From an uncultured Bacteriovorax sp. (GTDB lineage: Bacteria; Bdellovibrionota; Bacteriovoracia; Bacteriovoracales; Bacteriovoracaceae): 64,000 bases of DNA. The position numbers and the translations under genes are program-made. Positions 27,690 through 36,295 of the stretch are shown here, piece after piece; the first letter of the stretch is position 1; each line of letters opens with the position of its first letter. The notes beneath the pieces were generated by a model that did no database searches, had not been told where the DNA came from, and saw nothing but the letters and a program-made list of their open reading frames with translations. Location: assembly GCA_946480715.1 (NCBI GenBank), contig CAMLKK010000001.1, forward strand, positions 149,108 through 213,107, written 5' to 3'.

Positions 27690-29138
27690 ATGAAAAAGCT
27701 TTCGTCATTAGATTTTCAAACCAAGGCCCGCGGTGGAGAGTACTTCATCGAGCTAATGCCTGGAGATGTTTTTCTATCGTTTCATACGGCGCACGGAGAT
27801 TGCGCAGCTGTTACGTTGAAAAAAAATGAAGTTGTCGAAAAAAACTTCGAGAAAATCTTCTTTCAAGTTCAGGAATATTTTAAAGACTTAAAAAATATTG
27901 AAATGAAATTAATCGGCCAACTAAACGCCATTGATCTCACAACTAAATTTTTCGTCAACAAAGCACCTTTTCAGGTCAAAAAAGTTGATAAGTCATCGCA
28001 GGTAGAAGTTGTTTTTCTTCCATTAATGAATAAAGTTCGTGTGGCGATTGAACCCTTACCTAAGGCCGCAGCGCCACTAAAAGAAAAAGCTCCAGTTGGT
28101 AAGAAAAAAATTCTTATCGTTGATGATTCGAAAACTATTCGTAATATTCTTTCTAAGGTTTTTAGTAGTGATCCATTGTTTGAAGTCTGTGCAATGGCCG
28201 AGAAGCCATCAGAAGTCGATGCTCTTATTCAAAAACATCGTCCAGACTTGATTACCCTGGATATTCACATGCCAGAAATGGATGGTGTGAGTCTTTTAAA
28301 AATCATCGCACCAAAATATAAAATTCCAACAATCATGATTTCCTCAATCAGTATGGCCGAAGGTCCGCTGGTTTTAGAGGCGTTAGAACACGGTGCGATT
28401 GACTACATTCAAAAACCGGAGATGAGTGAACTTGAAAAAGTAACTCCGCTTATCCTTGAGAAGGCCCGCACGGCCGTTTCGGCGAAAACTTCCCGTTATG
28501 GAAATCGAACGACTGCTGTAAAGACAAAAGAAAAATGTCAGCTTGATTCTCTAATACTTCTTGGATCTTCTACGGGAGGAACAGAAGCTATTAGAGAAAT
28601 TTTGACAGCTCTACCAGACCAGATTCCACCGATGCTTATCGTTCAACACATTCCTGCAGTTTTCTCCGCTGCGTTTGCAAAGAGAATGAACGATCTTTGC
28701 TCGTTCGAAGTTAAAGAAGCATCTAATGGAGATGAAGTCATTGCGAATCGAGTTCTCATCGCACCAGGTGGGATGCAGATGCGCATGGTTCACAAAAATA
28801 ATAAAACGTTTGTGGAAATCACAGACGATGAACCTGTAAACCGTTTCAAACCTTCTGTTGATTATCTCTTTCTTTCTGCCGCTAAAAATCTTTATACCAA
28901 CACGATCGCTGTTATTTTAACAGGGATGGGAAAAGATGGGGCGAAAGGAATGCTGGAATTGAATAGAAAAGGTGTTTATACGATCGCTCAAGATGAAGCT
29001 TCTTCTGTTGTTTTTGGTATGCCTAAAGAAGCTATCAATTTAGGTGCTGCTGATCACATCGAATCTCTCCATGATATAGCTGAAAGGATAACTGTTCTTA
29101 CCCACCAAAATGCTCTTAAGAAAAAAGGAATAGCATGA
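27690..29138 (+). CDS. cheB: Chemotaxis methylesterase/deamidase CheB with an N-terminal CheD-like extension
   Basis: The start is ATG 27690, preceded by TAGGATTGAG; an upstream TTG reading would overlap the cheR fusion. Residues about 1-125 are an extra module resembling a reduced CheD: FIELMPGDVFLSFHTAHGDC (compare CheD LGSCV), then IEMKLIGQLN and VEVVFLPLMNKVRVA. Residues about 140-260 are the receiver (ILIVDDSKTIRNIL; LITLDIHMPEMDG). Residues about 285-480 are the methylesterase, with its catalytic triad Ser in GSSTGGTEAI (Ser294), His in VQHIPAVF, and Asp in ILTGMGKDGAKG. The esterase is therefore intact, unlike the tail of the upstream CheR fusion. Confidence 0.92.
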   Translation: MKKLSSLDFQTKARGGEYFIELMPGDVFLSFHTAHGDCAAVTLKKNEVVEKNFEKIFFQVQEYFKDLKNIEMKLIGQLNAIDLTTKFFVNKAPFQVKKVDKSSQVEVVFLPLMNKVRVAIEPLPKAAAPLKEKAPVGKKKILIVDDSKTIRNILSKVFSSDPLFEVCAMAEKPSEVDALIQKHRPDLITLDIHMPEMDGVSLLKIIAPKYKIPTIMISSISMAEGPLVLEALEHGAIDYIQKPEMSELEKVTPLILEKARTAVSAKTSRYGNRTTAVKTKEKCQLDSLILLGSSTGGTEAIREILTALPDQIPPMLIVQHIPAVFSAAFAKRMNDLCSFEVKEASNGDEVIANRVLIAPGGMQMRMVHKNNKTFVEITDDEPVNRFKPSVDYLFLSAAKNLYTNTIAVILTGMGKDGAKGMLELNRKGVYTIAQDEASSVVFGMPKEAINLGAADHIESLHDIAERITVLTHQNALKKKGIA

Positions 29139-29527
29139 AAAAAATATTGATTGTAGATGATGAGCCGATGATCAGAGAATTGTTGGCAGAGTATTTTCGC
29201 TTAGAACTCAAAGTTGAGTCGATCACGTTTGCTTCAGATGGATTCGATGCTTATGCAGAGGCGAGCTTGCAAAAATTTGATCTCATTTGTCTCGATCAGA
29301 TGATGCCTTTTTGTAAGGGAGACCAATTCCTTACGGCCCTGAGAAAAAAAGATGGCCCAAATAAAACAACAACCGTTGTGATGGTATCAGCTTATATACC
29401 AGATATAACTTCCGAAATTAAATCTATCGAAAATACTTATTTCCTCGAAAAGCCAATCGACTATGAACGCTTAAGCCGTTACGCAAAGATTGCTATCAAT
29501 AAGGAAGTCTCTAAAAAAGTGGCATGA
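29135..29527 (+). CDS. Stand-alone receiver-domain protein (CheY-like)
   Basis: The 130 residues form a single REC domain: acidic pocket VDDEPMIREL, phosphoacceptor Asp in LICLDQMMPF, Thr/Ser switch in VMVSAY, Lys in FLEKPID. There is no output domain. It overlaps cheB by 4 bases and is the last gene of the operon. It may be the motor-binding CheY or a phosphate sink. The residue after MMP is Phe where CheY proteins usually have a small residue and Gly follows later, so it is somewhat divergent. Confidence 0.88.
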   Translation: MKKILIVDDEPMIRELLAEYFRLELKVESITFASDGFDAYAEASLQKFDLICLDQMMPFCKGDQFLTALRKKDGPNKTTTVVMVSAYIPDITSEIKSIENTYFLEKPIDYERLSRYAKIAINKEVSKKVA

Positions 29528-29540
29528 CGCAAAGATAAAG

Positions 29541-29616
29541 TGGTAGGCGGTATAGGATTCGAACCTACGACCATCACGATGTCGACGTGATGCTCTACCA
29601 ACTGAGCTAACCGCCT
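29541..29616 (-). tRNA. tRNA-Val(GAC)
   Basis: On the minus strand the sequence starts AGGCGGTTAGCTC and ends ACCGCCTACCA. The acceptor stem AGGCGGT/ACCGCCT pairs perfectly, the anticodon stem TCACG/CGTGA encloses the loop TCGACAT (anticodon GAC), and the T arm contains GGTTCGAATCC. It is 76 bases long, with CCA encoded. It lies between the chemotaxis operon and the ABC exporter genes. Confidence 0.96.
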
Positions 29617-29704
29617 AGAAGAGTACTTATTGTAGAGTTAGGCACAAGCTTCTGTCAATTTGAAAAGGTGGTACTTCCGCCAACTTTTCTATACAATGCT
29701 TTCC

Positions 29705-31354
29705 ATGCAAAAAAATCGTCTCACTCTCTCATTTTTCAAACTTCTATTTGAACAACTAAAACTTTTTAAAACATATTATTTTTTTGGTGTTCTCTGTCTC
29801 ATTTTGACTCATAAAATTCAAAGTGAACTTCCTTTTATGGCCCAAGGTCTTGCCGATCATGTGGCCAATGCTGGCCCAGAAGTTAAACCACTGCATTTTT
29901 TTCTCTGCGCTCTCGGAATTATTCTTTTTAGAACCAGCTCGCGCATTCTCTTTTTTTATCCCGCCAGATTGTTACAAAAATATCTGCGCTGGGAATTATT
30001 AAAACAACTTGAATCGAATACACCTCAGCGTTTTCGTCACTTGAACGCTGGCCAGCTTTATCAGTATCTTTCAGGCGATATCGATCAGATTCGTGCACTC
30101 ATTGGTTTTGTAGGTCTTCAAGGTGGAAACTTCATCATAGCCATGTTCGTTCTTGTTCCGCGCTTGGTTTCTTTCAATGCGCGTCTGTTAATTGCCCTTA
30201 TCCCCATGTTACTGGCCTTTATAATTTTTACTTACGTTGTTAATAAAAATAAAAAGTACTTCAAACTTACACAAGACATGCAAGGTGAAGTTCAAAATCA
30301 CATCATGGAAAGTTATGTCGGAAAAAGAACAATTAAAAATTTTCACGCTGAAGATTCTTTCAACAAATTGTTTGCAGAACTTTCTCTCAAGGAACTTTAT
30401 TATTTTTATCGTTCAAGCCTAGGACTTTCAATCACACTTCCGCTCATTACATTAGGAGTAGGTATCTCCATGTTATGGGGGGCCATGATTATCCGTGAAG
30501 AACACTTAGGTGCTTCAACACTTATTCTCTTTTCCGGTTTCATTTTTCTCTTTATGGAACCTATGAGTTATCTTTCATGGATCGGAGTTGTTGTTTCACG
30601 TTCATCGGCATCGTGGACTCGTTTGAAGGATCTCAACACAACACTCTCAACTGCTATTGAAAACGAGCAAAAGCTTTCATCCTTAAATGCGCATCAGTCA
30701 GGTCATACCTATCGATTACCTTATTGGGAAAAAGAACTGCCATTTACGATTCGTGAAGGTGAGTGGAATGTTATTGTCGCTAAAACGGGTCACGGTAAGA
30801 GCGAAATTCTCTTAAAACTCGCAGAGGTTCTACGCCTGAAAGGTTTAAGTATCTCCCTAGTGGCACAAGATCCCTATATCTACAATGATTCGATAGAACG
30901 AAATATTTTCTTAGGAAAACAGGCGACATTAGATGAACTGGAACAGGCCAAAAGACTTCTAAAAATTCTTGGTCTTGATTATTTAGAGCCTCGCCTGGAT
31001 GTTCTTCTAACAATGGAAGTAGGAGAAAATGGAAAACGACTTTCGGGTGGGCAGTCAAAACGTCTGGCGCTCATAAGAAGTTTAATGAGTGGTGCTCCCA
31101 TTCTTATTTGGGATGATCCTTTTTCATCAGTTGACCTCATTCTGGAAAAAGAAATCATTTCCGAACTTCGCTCTCAAGGTGTTCTAAAAAAGAAAACTAT
31201 AATTCTTACGAGCCATCGTCTCTCAACTGTAAAAAATTCGGATTATGTTCTTTATATCGATAAAGAGCTCGGAATAGTTGAAGAAGGTGAGACTGCTAAA
31301 CTCTTAACAGCAAAAAGTAAAACATATGAATATTTCCAGCAACAAATGGTTTAA
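29705..31354 (+). CDS. ABC exporter half-transporter (degenerate-site subunit)
   Basis: About six membrane helices (type I ABC exporter fold, residues about 10-310) precede a nucleotide-binding domain. Walker A is AKTGHGKSEIL, the signature is LSGGQSKRLAL, Walker B is ILIWDDPFSSVD, and the switch His is TSHRLSTV. The residue after the Walker B Asp is Asp rather than the catalytic Glu, as in the non-canonical site of heterodimeric exporters. The start is uncertain: ATG 29705 is chosen over ATG 29696 and TTG 29660 because no clear ribosome-binding site decides it. The partner gene overlaps its end by 29 bases. Confidence 0.85.
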   Translation: MQKNRLTLSFFKLLFEQLKLFKTYYFFGVLCLILTHKIQSELPFMAQGLADHVANAGPEVKPLHFFLCALGIILFRTSSRILFFYPARLLQKYLRWELLKQLESNTPQRFRHLNAGQLYQYLSGDIDQIRALIGFVGLQGGNFIIAMFVLVPRLVSFNARLLIALIPMLLAFIIFTYVVNKNKKYFKLTQDMQGEVQNHIMESYVGKRTIKNFHAEDSFNKLFAELSLKELYYFYRSSLGLSITLPLITLGVGISMLWGAMIIREEHLGASTLILFSGFIFLFMEPMSYLSWIGVVVSRSSASWTRLKDLNTTLSTAIENEQKLSSLNAHQSGHTYRLPYWEKELPFTIREGEWNVIVAKTGHGKSEILLKLAEVLRLKGLSISLVAQDPYIYNDSIERNIFLGKQATLDELEQAKRLLKILGLDYLEPRLDVLLTMEVGENGKRLSGGQSKRLALIRSLMSGAPILIWDDPFSSVDLILEKEIISELRSQGVLKKKTIILTSHRLSTVKNSDYVLYIDKELGIVEEGETAKLLTAKSKTYEYFQQQMV

Positions 31355-33098
31355 GTTTTTCGTTTTCAAAGGTTCGCGGTTCATTTTAACCGTCGTTGTT
31401 CTTTGTTTGGTTGTTTCGGCAATTTTGGGAACAATCACACCTCGACTTATAACTGATCTGGCAGCATCTTACTCTGACCAAATAAAATTCGAAGCAGCGA
31501 TTTATGCACTTCTTTTTAATTTTGTTGGAGTCTATGTCAATCGCGTAATCTATCAACTGGCCGTCAACAAATACGTCAGAATGCTCATTCAATTTGCCCG
31601 CACTGAAACTTATGGTCGCTGGCTTTCTTCGCACGAACTCGATAGTGACAAGTATCCTCAAGGTGAAGTTCTCTCCCGAATTATGTCTGATACAGAAGCA
31701 ATCCGTGACTTGATTGCCTCTGGTTCATTTGCGATCTTTATTGACTTGAGCTTTGTTGTCTCATGTTTGATTGGTTTTATCTCACTTCAAAAGTTCACGG
31801 GATTTTTTATTGCCGGTACAGAAGTCATCGCCACTGTTCTCCTCATCTGGGGAAGTCAGCTTATGCGCGATCAGTTTATGAAACTTCGCAATTCGCAGGC
31901 TAAAGTCAATCGTGTGACGGCCAACGTACTCGGCGGATTTCATCAAATGTATTACACACGCCATGATCAATATGCTTCAACGAAATCGGCCGAAGCGTTT
32001 GATGATTTTCTGGAAAAGCAAAATCAAGTCAACACAATGGATGCTGCTTATTACGCGCTTGCAGAATCGCTTTATCCAATTCTGCTAGCACTTGTTATTT
32101 TTATATTTCCTTATTCCGGACTTACTGAAGCCGCCCTCATTTTTGCCATAGTTGACCTCATCCAGAGATCCATTAATCCCATCAAAGAGATTTCCGGAAA
32201 AATTGCTAACATTCAAAGAGCAGCAACTGGGATTGATCGAATTCAGCATTTTCTTAACGATATTCCTGTGAAAGTTGATGTACGCCAAATGGATGTACTG
32301 GAAAGTGAAACGCGCTCACAATTGGTTCGTTACCAAGTTGACCTCCCATATTTTTCTTATCCTAAAAGAAAAGGACAAACCGATGAGGAGAAAGTTCCAT
32401 TTTCTCTTCACGAGATTAAGTTTGAAGGCGCGCCTGGAGAGCTTATTGGCATCGTAGGTTTATCCGGATCAGGAAAGTCGACTCTGCTCAATATACTTGC
32501 AGGAAATATTCTGGCACCAAAAGCGAATGTGGAGCTCCACATGAAAAAGGCTTCTTCTGACTACACTTTACATATTCAGGATATGGATGAGTACAGAAGA
32601 GAAATCAGTATTGTTTCTCAAGAATCGCATCTTTTTTCTGAATCACTGCTCTTTAACATCACATTAAAACGTGATTGTAATCCAGATGAAGTGGCTCACT
32701 TTGAAGCGGCCTGGAAAAAGCTGGAAGAAGCAATTCCATATTTAAAGACGCTTAATCTTAAAACTCATGAAAAAATCCATCCCAACATGCTATCGCTTGG
32801 CCAGCGCCAATTGCTTGCAGGAGTGCGGGCCTGTTACCTGAAAAAGAACGTCGTATTCTTTGATGAGATTTCTTCAGCACTTGATTCTGAACTCGAATTG
32901 GCCCTCAGGGAATGTATTCTCCTTATTCAGGAAGTCTCACTTACTATTATTGTTGCTCATCGAGTGGAAACGATAGTGAATGCCCACAAAATTCTAGTTA
33001 TGGAGAAAGGCCGACTTATACACTCAGGCAAACATCATGAGTTATTAAAAGAATCGGACGTCTATCAAGAATTCATTCGTCAACTATCGCATTCTTGA
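31326..33098 (+). CDS. ABC exporter half-transporter (canonical ATPase subunit)
   Basis: The 590 residues have six predicted membrane helices and then an ATPase domain with Walker A GIVGLSGSGKSTLLN, signature LSLGQRQLLAG (Leu in place of the first Gly), Walker B VVFFDEISSALD with the catalytic Glu, and switch His IVAHRVETI. Together with the upstream subunit it should form a heterodimer with one hydrolytic and one degenerate site. The substrate could be lipid, peptide or drug and cannot be read from the sequence. The start is internal to the upstream gene (29-base overlap), so translation is coupled. Confidence 0.88.
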   Translation: MNISSNKWFKFFVFKGSRFILTVVVLCLVVSAILGTITPRLITDLAASYSDQIKFEAAIYALLFNFVGVYVNRVIYQLAVNKYVRMLIQFARTETYGRWLSSHELDSDKYPQGEVLSRIMSDTEAIRDLIASGSFAIFIDLSFVVSCLIGFISLQKFTGFFIAGTEVIATVLLIWGSQLMRDQFMKLRNSQAKVNRVTANVLGGFHQMYYTRHDQYASTKSAEAFDDFLEKQNQVNTMDAAYYALAESLYPILLALVIFIFPYSGLTEAALIFAIVDLIQRSINPIKEISGKIANIQRAATGIDRIQHFLNDIPVKVDVRQMDVLESETRSQLVRYQVDLPYFSYPKRKGQTDEEKVPFSLHEIKFEGAPGELIGIVGLSGSGKSTLLNILAGNILAPKANVELHMKKASSDYTLHIQDMDEYRREISIVSQESHLFSESLLFNITLKRDCNPDEVAHFEAAWKKLEEAIPYLKTLNLKTHEKIHPNMLSLGQRQLLAGVRACYLKKNVVFFDEISSALDSELELALRECILLIQEVSLTIIVAHRVETIVNAHKILVMEKGRLIHSGKHHELLKESDVYQEFIRQLSHS

Positions 33099-33142
33099 AA
33101 ATTATTAGATATTCTAATGCCAATAAAAATCTAGAGGTGCTT

Positions 33143-34198
33143 ATGAAAAAATTCTTTTCGCTTAAGAGTTACTCGTTCACGGCATTGATGACTGTCTTAG
33201 TCCTCATCGCTTGCCAAAAAACTGTAGAATCAAAACCTAATTACATTTTCAAACCGGCACCTAGCCAGGATGTAGTTGCATCAATCAACGGTGAACCGAT
33301 CCTTGAAAAAGATTTCCGCCAGGGAATGGAAGGGGAGATTTATGAAGCTGAAATGAAGGTGTATGAAATTAAATTCAATCGTCTTCAAAGCATGATCATG
33401 GATAAACTCATGTCACAAGATCCAAACAAGAAGGATCTAACAAATGAACAATTTATCGATCAATACATAGCTAAGGGTGTAAAAGTTTCTGATGCTGATG
33501 TTGAAAAATTCATTAAGGATCGCCAGATTCCTAAAGAACAAGTTAACCCTGAAATCAAATCACGTATTGTAGATTACCTCACAATGGAAGCTAAGAAAAA
33601 AGCAATGGATAAATGGATTGCTGATAAAACTAAAAAAGCTCCAGTGGAAATTTACATCAACAAGCCTCAACTTCCAGTCTTCGATGTAAAAGTAGGAGAT
33701 GCTCCATTTAAAGGTGGTGCAGATGCTAAAGTTACAATCGTAGAGTTTTCTGATTTTCAATGTCCGTTCTGTTCAAAGGGTGCTCAAATCCTAAGTGAAA
33801 TTGAAAAGAAGTATGGGAAGAAGGTTAAAATTGTATTTAAAAACTATCCACTTCCATTCCATGCTCAAGCAAAACCAGCGGCCAATGCAGCTCTTTGTGC
33901 TCATGAGCAAGACGCTAAAAGCTTTTGGAAAATGCACGATGCTCTTTTCGCTGATCAAACTAAACTTGATCCAGAAAACCTAAAAGCTACGGCCAAAAAA
34001 TTAGGCCTAAAAGCAGACGCTTTCAATGCTTGCGTTGATGGCAACAAGCATATGGCAAAGGTTGAAGCTGATATGGCAGAAGGAACAGCGCTTGGGCTTA
34101 AATCGACTCCAACTTTCTACGTAAATGGAAAACTCGTTATGGGTGCTCAACCTATTGAAGTTTTCTCTGAAATCATCGACGAAGAACTCGCTAAGTAA
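33143..34198 (+). CDS. Envelope DsbA-like thioredoxin lipoprotein with SurA-like N-terminal region
   Basis: The start is ATG 33143, with AGAGGTG as ribosome-binding site and a lipoprotein-type signal ending LVLIACQKT; the upstream ATG at 33095 overlaps the ABC gene and has no signal. The N-terminal part (VVASINGEPILEKDFRQGME onward) resembles the chaperone helices of SurA/parvulin proteins, without a prolyl-isomerase domain. The C-terminal 170 residues are a DsbA/DsbG-like thioredoxin fold with active site DFQCPFCSKG and the cis-Pro loop LKSTPTFYVNG. It probably handles thiol oxidation or isomerisation of exported proteins. Confidence 0.85.
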   Translation: MKKFFSLKSYSFTALMTVLVLIACQKTVESKPNYIFKPAPSQDVVASINGEPILEKDFRQGMEGEIYEAEMKVYEIKFNRLQSMIMDKLMSQDPNKKDLTNEQFIDQYIAKGVKVSDADVEKFIKDRQIPKEQVNPEIKSRIVDYLTMEAKKKAMDKWIADKTKKAPVEIYINKPQLPVFDVKVGDAPFKGGADAKVTIVEFSDFQCPFCSKGAQILSEIEKKYGKKVKIVFKNYPLPFHAQAKPAANAALCAHEQDAKSFWKMHDALFADQTKLDPENLKATAKKLGLKADAFNACVDGNKHMAKVEADMAEGTALGLKSTPTFYVNGKLVMGAQPIEVFSEIIDEELAK

Positions 34199-34215
34199 TT
34201 ATTTCCGATCATTTT

Positions 34216-34244
34216 AGGAGGGCATAGGAAACTAATGCCCTCCT
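34216..34244 (+). terminator. Strong hairpin after the DsbA-like gene
   Basis: AGGAGGGCAT pairs perfectly with ATGCCCTCCT across a 9-base loop, 18 bases after the stop codon. No T run follows, so it may be a transcript-stabilising or rho-assisted end rather than a classical intrinsic terminator. Confidence 0.55.
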
Positions 34245-34275
34245 CTGTCAAATAACTCCCGCCTCACACTATAAT
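34245..34275 (+). promoter_or_regulatory. Candidate promoter of the coiled-coil gene
   Basis: A perfect TATAAT (34270-34275) lies 42 bases before the ATG. CTGTCA (34245-34250) is a possible -35 box at a long 19-base spacing. Confidence 0.4.
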
Positions 34276-34317
34276 AAACAATAAGGCCTTTACTATCGTT
34301 TCGAAGGCGCGAGGCAA

Positions 34318-36243
34318 ATGATGGACGTTAGAGACTATTCACAGAAAGTAGATCAAGCAAGAGACCGTTATCGTGAAGCTCAGGAAGACTTACGTGCTTC
34401 TTATGAGAAAAATCTCGATGACATGAAAGAAACTTTTGATACTCGCTCTGAGAAGCAGGCCCGCAATTTTAATGATCATAAACTTAAACTTGAAGAACAG
34501 AACCTCGTTAACAACGAACTCTATAGCCAGAAAACAAAAGAAGCGATCACTAAAAAGCAAAACGAATTCAAAGAACGCCTCAAAGACAATACTGTTAAAT
34601 TTGAGCAGGAAAGAAATAGCGCGAAGTTAGATTTCAAAGACAAACTTTCAAATCTAAGTGAGTCCTACAAAAAAAGCACTGAAGAAAATAATCGCTTCAA
34701 TGATCAAACAAAAAAGATCATGGGAGAGAGATATAAAGCGGCCAATGAACGCTATAAAAATGAATTCAACGAACAAATTTCAAATTTAGAAGAAAAATCA
34801 AAGCGACTTGATAATGAAGGTAGAGACAAAGATCGAGAAGAACGTGTCTCTCTCGCAAAAGATTACAGTGATAAATTAGAAAATGTTCGTCTAAGTAACA
34901 ACGAACAAAAATTCAAAGAAGTTTCAAGACTTCGCGGTGATATAGAAAACCTAAGAACGACTTTTGATCGTGAAAGAGCAATGCAGACTGACAGACAAGA
35001 AGAGCGCGTTGCTGAAATGTTAAAAAATAAAACGAAAGAAAGCGATGACGTTCACCATAACTTTTCTAATCTTCAGGATGATATTCGTCAAAAGAATTTA
35101 GCTACACAAGAAAGAGAAGCGCTTAAACATAAGCAAGAATCTAAACAACTTGAAGAAAAATTCAACGAAGATCTTCGCAACATTCAGCGTGTTCATACCC
35201 AAAAAGTAAAAGGTGGAACACAAGCAGATACACTTTCTGACGAGCTAAGACAGACAAAAACATCTTATGAAAATCGTCTGGACACTTCTCGAAAAGAACT
35301 CGCTAACACTCATCAGGCCAATACAGCGAAAGAAAACCTCATCGATAAAAATTATCGTGAAAAATTAAAAGATATGAAAGCTGATCATGTCGATAAGCTT
35401 GAAAAGAAAGAGCAGGCGGCAACAGATACGTTAAAGAAAACGGTCTATGAATTAAGAGATAAAAATAACTCTATTGTCGACCGTTATAAGGGTGAAATTG
35501 CATCAACTCGCGCTGAAGCTGATAGTAAGTTCTCGGCAGCAGATGAGAAAAATTCAGCTCGTTTCAAAGAGCAGCGTATTGAGTTTGGGAAAGTCGTCAA
35601 TACGATGAATGAAAAGAACATGAATACAATTTCTTCTCTAAAAGAAGATTATTCAAAAGATAAATCTGAATCTATTGAACGTTCTAAAAAAGAATTCAAT
35701 GATGAAAAGGTAAGTCTTAAATCAGAATTTAATCGTCAAATGGGAGTGAAGGAATCACTTTATGAAAATCGTTTGATGGAAATGGAAAAAAAGACTAATA
35801 AAATTATCGAAAATTATGAAAATCGAATTGCTCAAATTGCAAGAAAAGCAGATAAAGAAGTAGAGAAAATCAAGCTGACTGAAGAAGAAAGAAAAACAAA
35901 AGAGGCGCAAGCTCAGAAAATTGCCTCTGACCGAATGGAAAAGGCCCACAGAACAGAATTACTCCAGTTAAGAGATAAATACGAAACAATGGTGGCCCGC
36001 GATCGCATGCAGAGTGAGAAACTCGTCAATAATATCGTACAAAAGTATGAAGATCAGTTAGAGCGCGAGCGTACAGAAAGTCAAAAAGTCATGTCTATTC
36101 GTTTAAGTGAAGCGCAAGCACAGTTAGAACGTTTCTATAATAGCTCTGAAATTGAAAAAGAAAATATCCGAGCACAATCAGAAGCTAGAATTGAAAACAT
36201 GAAACTTGCAATGTCGGCACAAGAACGTTCTAAAAAAGCTTAA
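34318..36243 (+). CDS. Large cytoplasmic coiled-coil protein
   Basis: The 641 residues are almost entirely charged heptad-like sequence (Lys, Glu, Arg, Asp, Asn, Gln), with no signal peptide, membrane segment, cysteine or globular domain. Coiled coil is predictable from about residue 10 to 620, with brief breaks near residues 290-310 (HTQKVKGGTQADTLSDELRQ). Similarity to myosin-tail or SMC-type rods would be compositional only. No ATPase head is present. Two ATG codons are adjacent (34318 and 34321); GAGG suits the second slightly better. I cannot name a family. A cytoskeletal or scaffold role is a guess. Confidence 0.7.
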   Translation: MMDVRDYSQKVDQARDRYREAQEDLRASYEKNLDDMKETFDTRSEKQARNFNDHKLKLEEQNLVNNELYSQKTKEAITKKQNEFKERLKDNTVKFEQERNSAKLDFKDKLSNLSESYKKSTEENNRFNDQTKKIMGERYKAANERYKNEFNEQISNLEEKSKRLDNEGRDKDREERVSLAKDYSDKLENVRLSNNEQKFKEVSRLRGDIENLRTTFDRERAMQTDRQEERVAEMLKNKTKESDDVHHNFSNLQDDIRQKNLATQEREALKHKQESKQLEEKFNEDLRNIQRVHTQKVKGGTQADTLSDELRQTKTSYENRLDTSRKELANTHQANTAKENLIDKNYREKLKDMKADHVDKLEKKEQAATDTLKKTVYELRDKNNSIVDRYKGEIASTRAEADSKFSAADEKNSARFKEQRIEFGKVVNTMNEKNMNTISSLKEDYSKDKSESIERSKKEFNDEKVSLKSEFNRQMGVKESLYENRLMEMEKKTNKIIENYENRIAQIARKADKEVEKIKLTEEERKTKEAQAQKIASDRMEKAHRTELLQLRDKYETMVARDRMQSEKLVNNIVQKYEDQLERERTESQKVMSIRLSEAQAQLERFYNSSEIEKENIRAQSEARIENMKLAMSAQERSKKA

Positions 36244-36249
36244 ATAGTG

Positions 36250-36276
36250 TTACCCTGATTAGAGACACATTATAGT
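36250..36276 (+). promoter_or_regulatory. Weak candidate promoter before the pyruvate kinase fusion
   Basis: TATAGT (36271-36276) is a good -10 match 20 bases before the ATG; the -35 region (TTACCC or TGTTAC) is poor. The short distance to the start codon leaves a short leader. Confidence 0.3.
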
Positions 36277-36295
36277 GGACTAACCTAGGAAGACT

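Noticed and set aside
23365..29527. Chemoreceptor gene in the chemotaxis operon
   Set aside because: All frames in the operon are accounted for by cheA, cheW, the cheR fusion, cheB and a receiver; no methyl-accepting signature is present.
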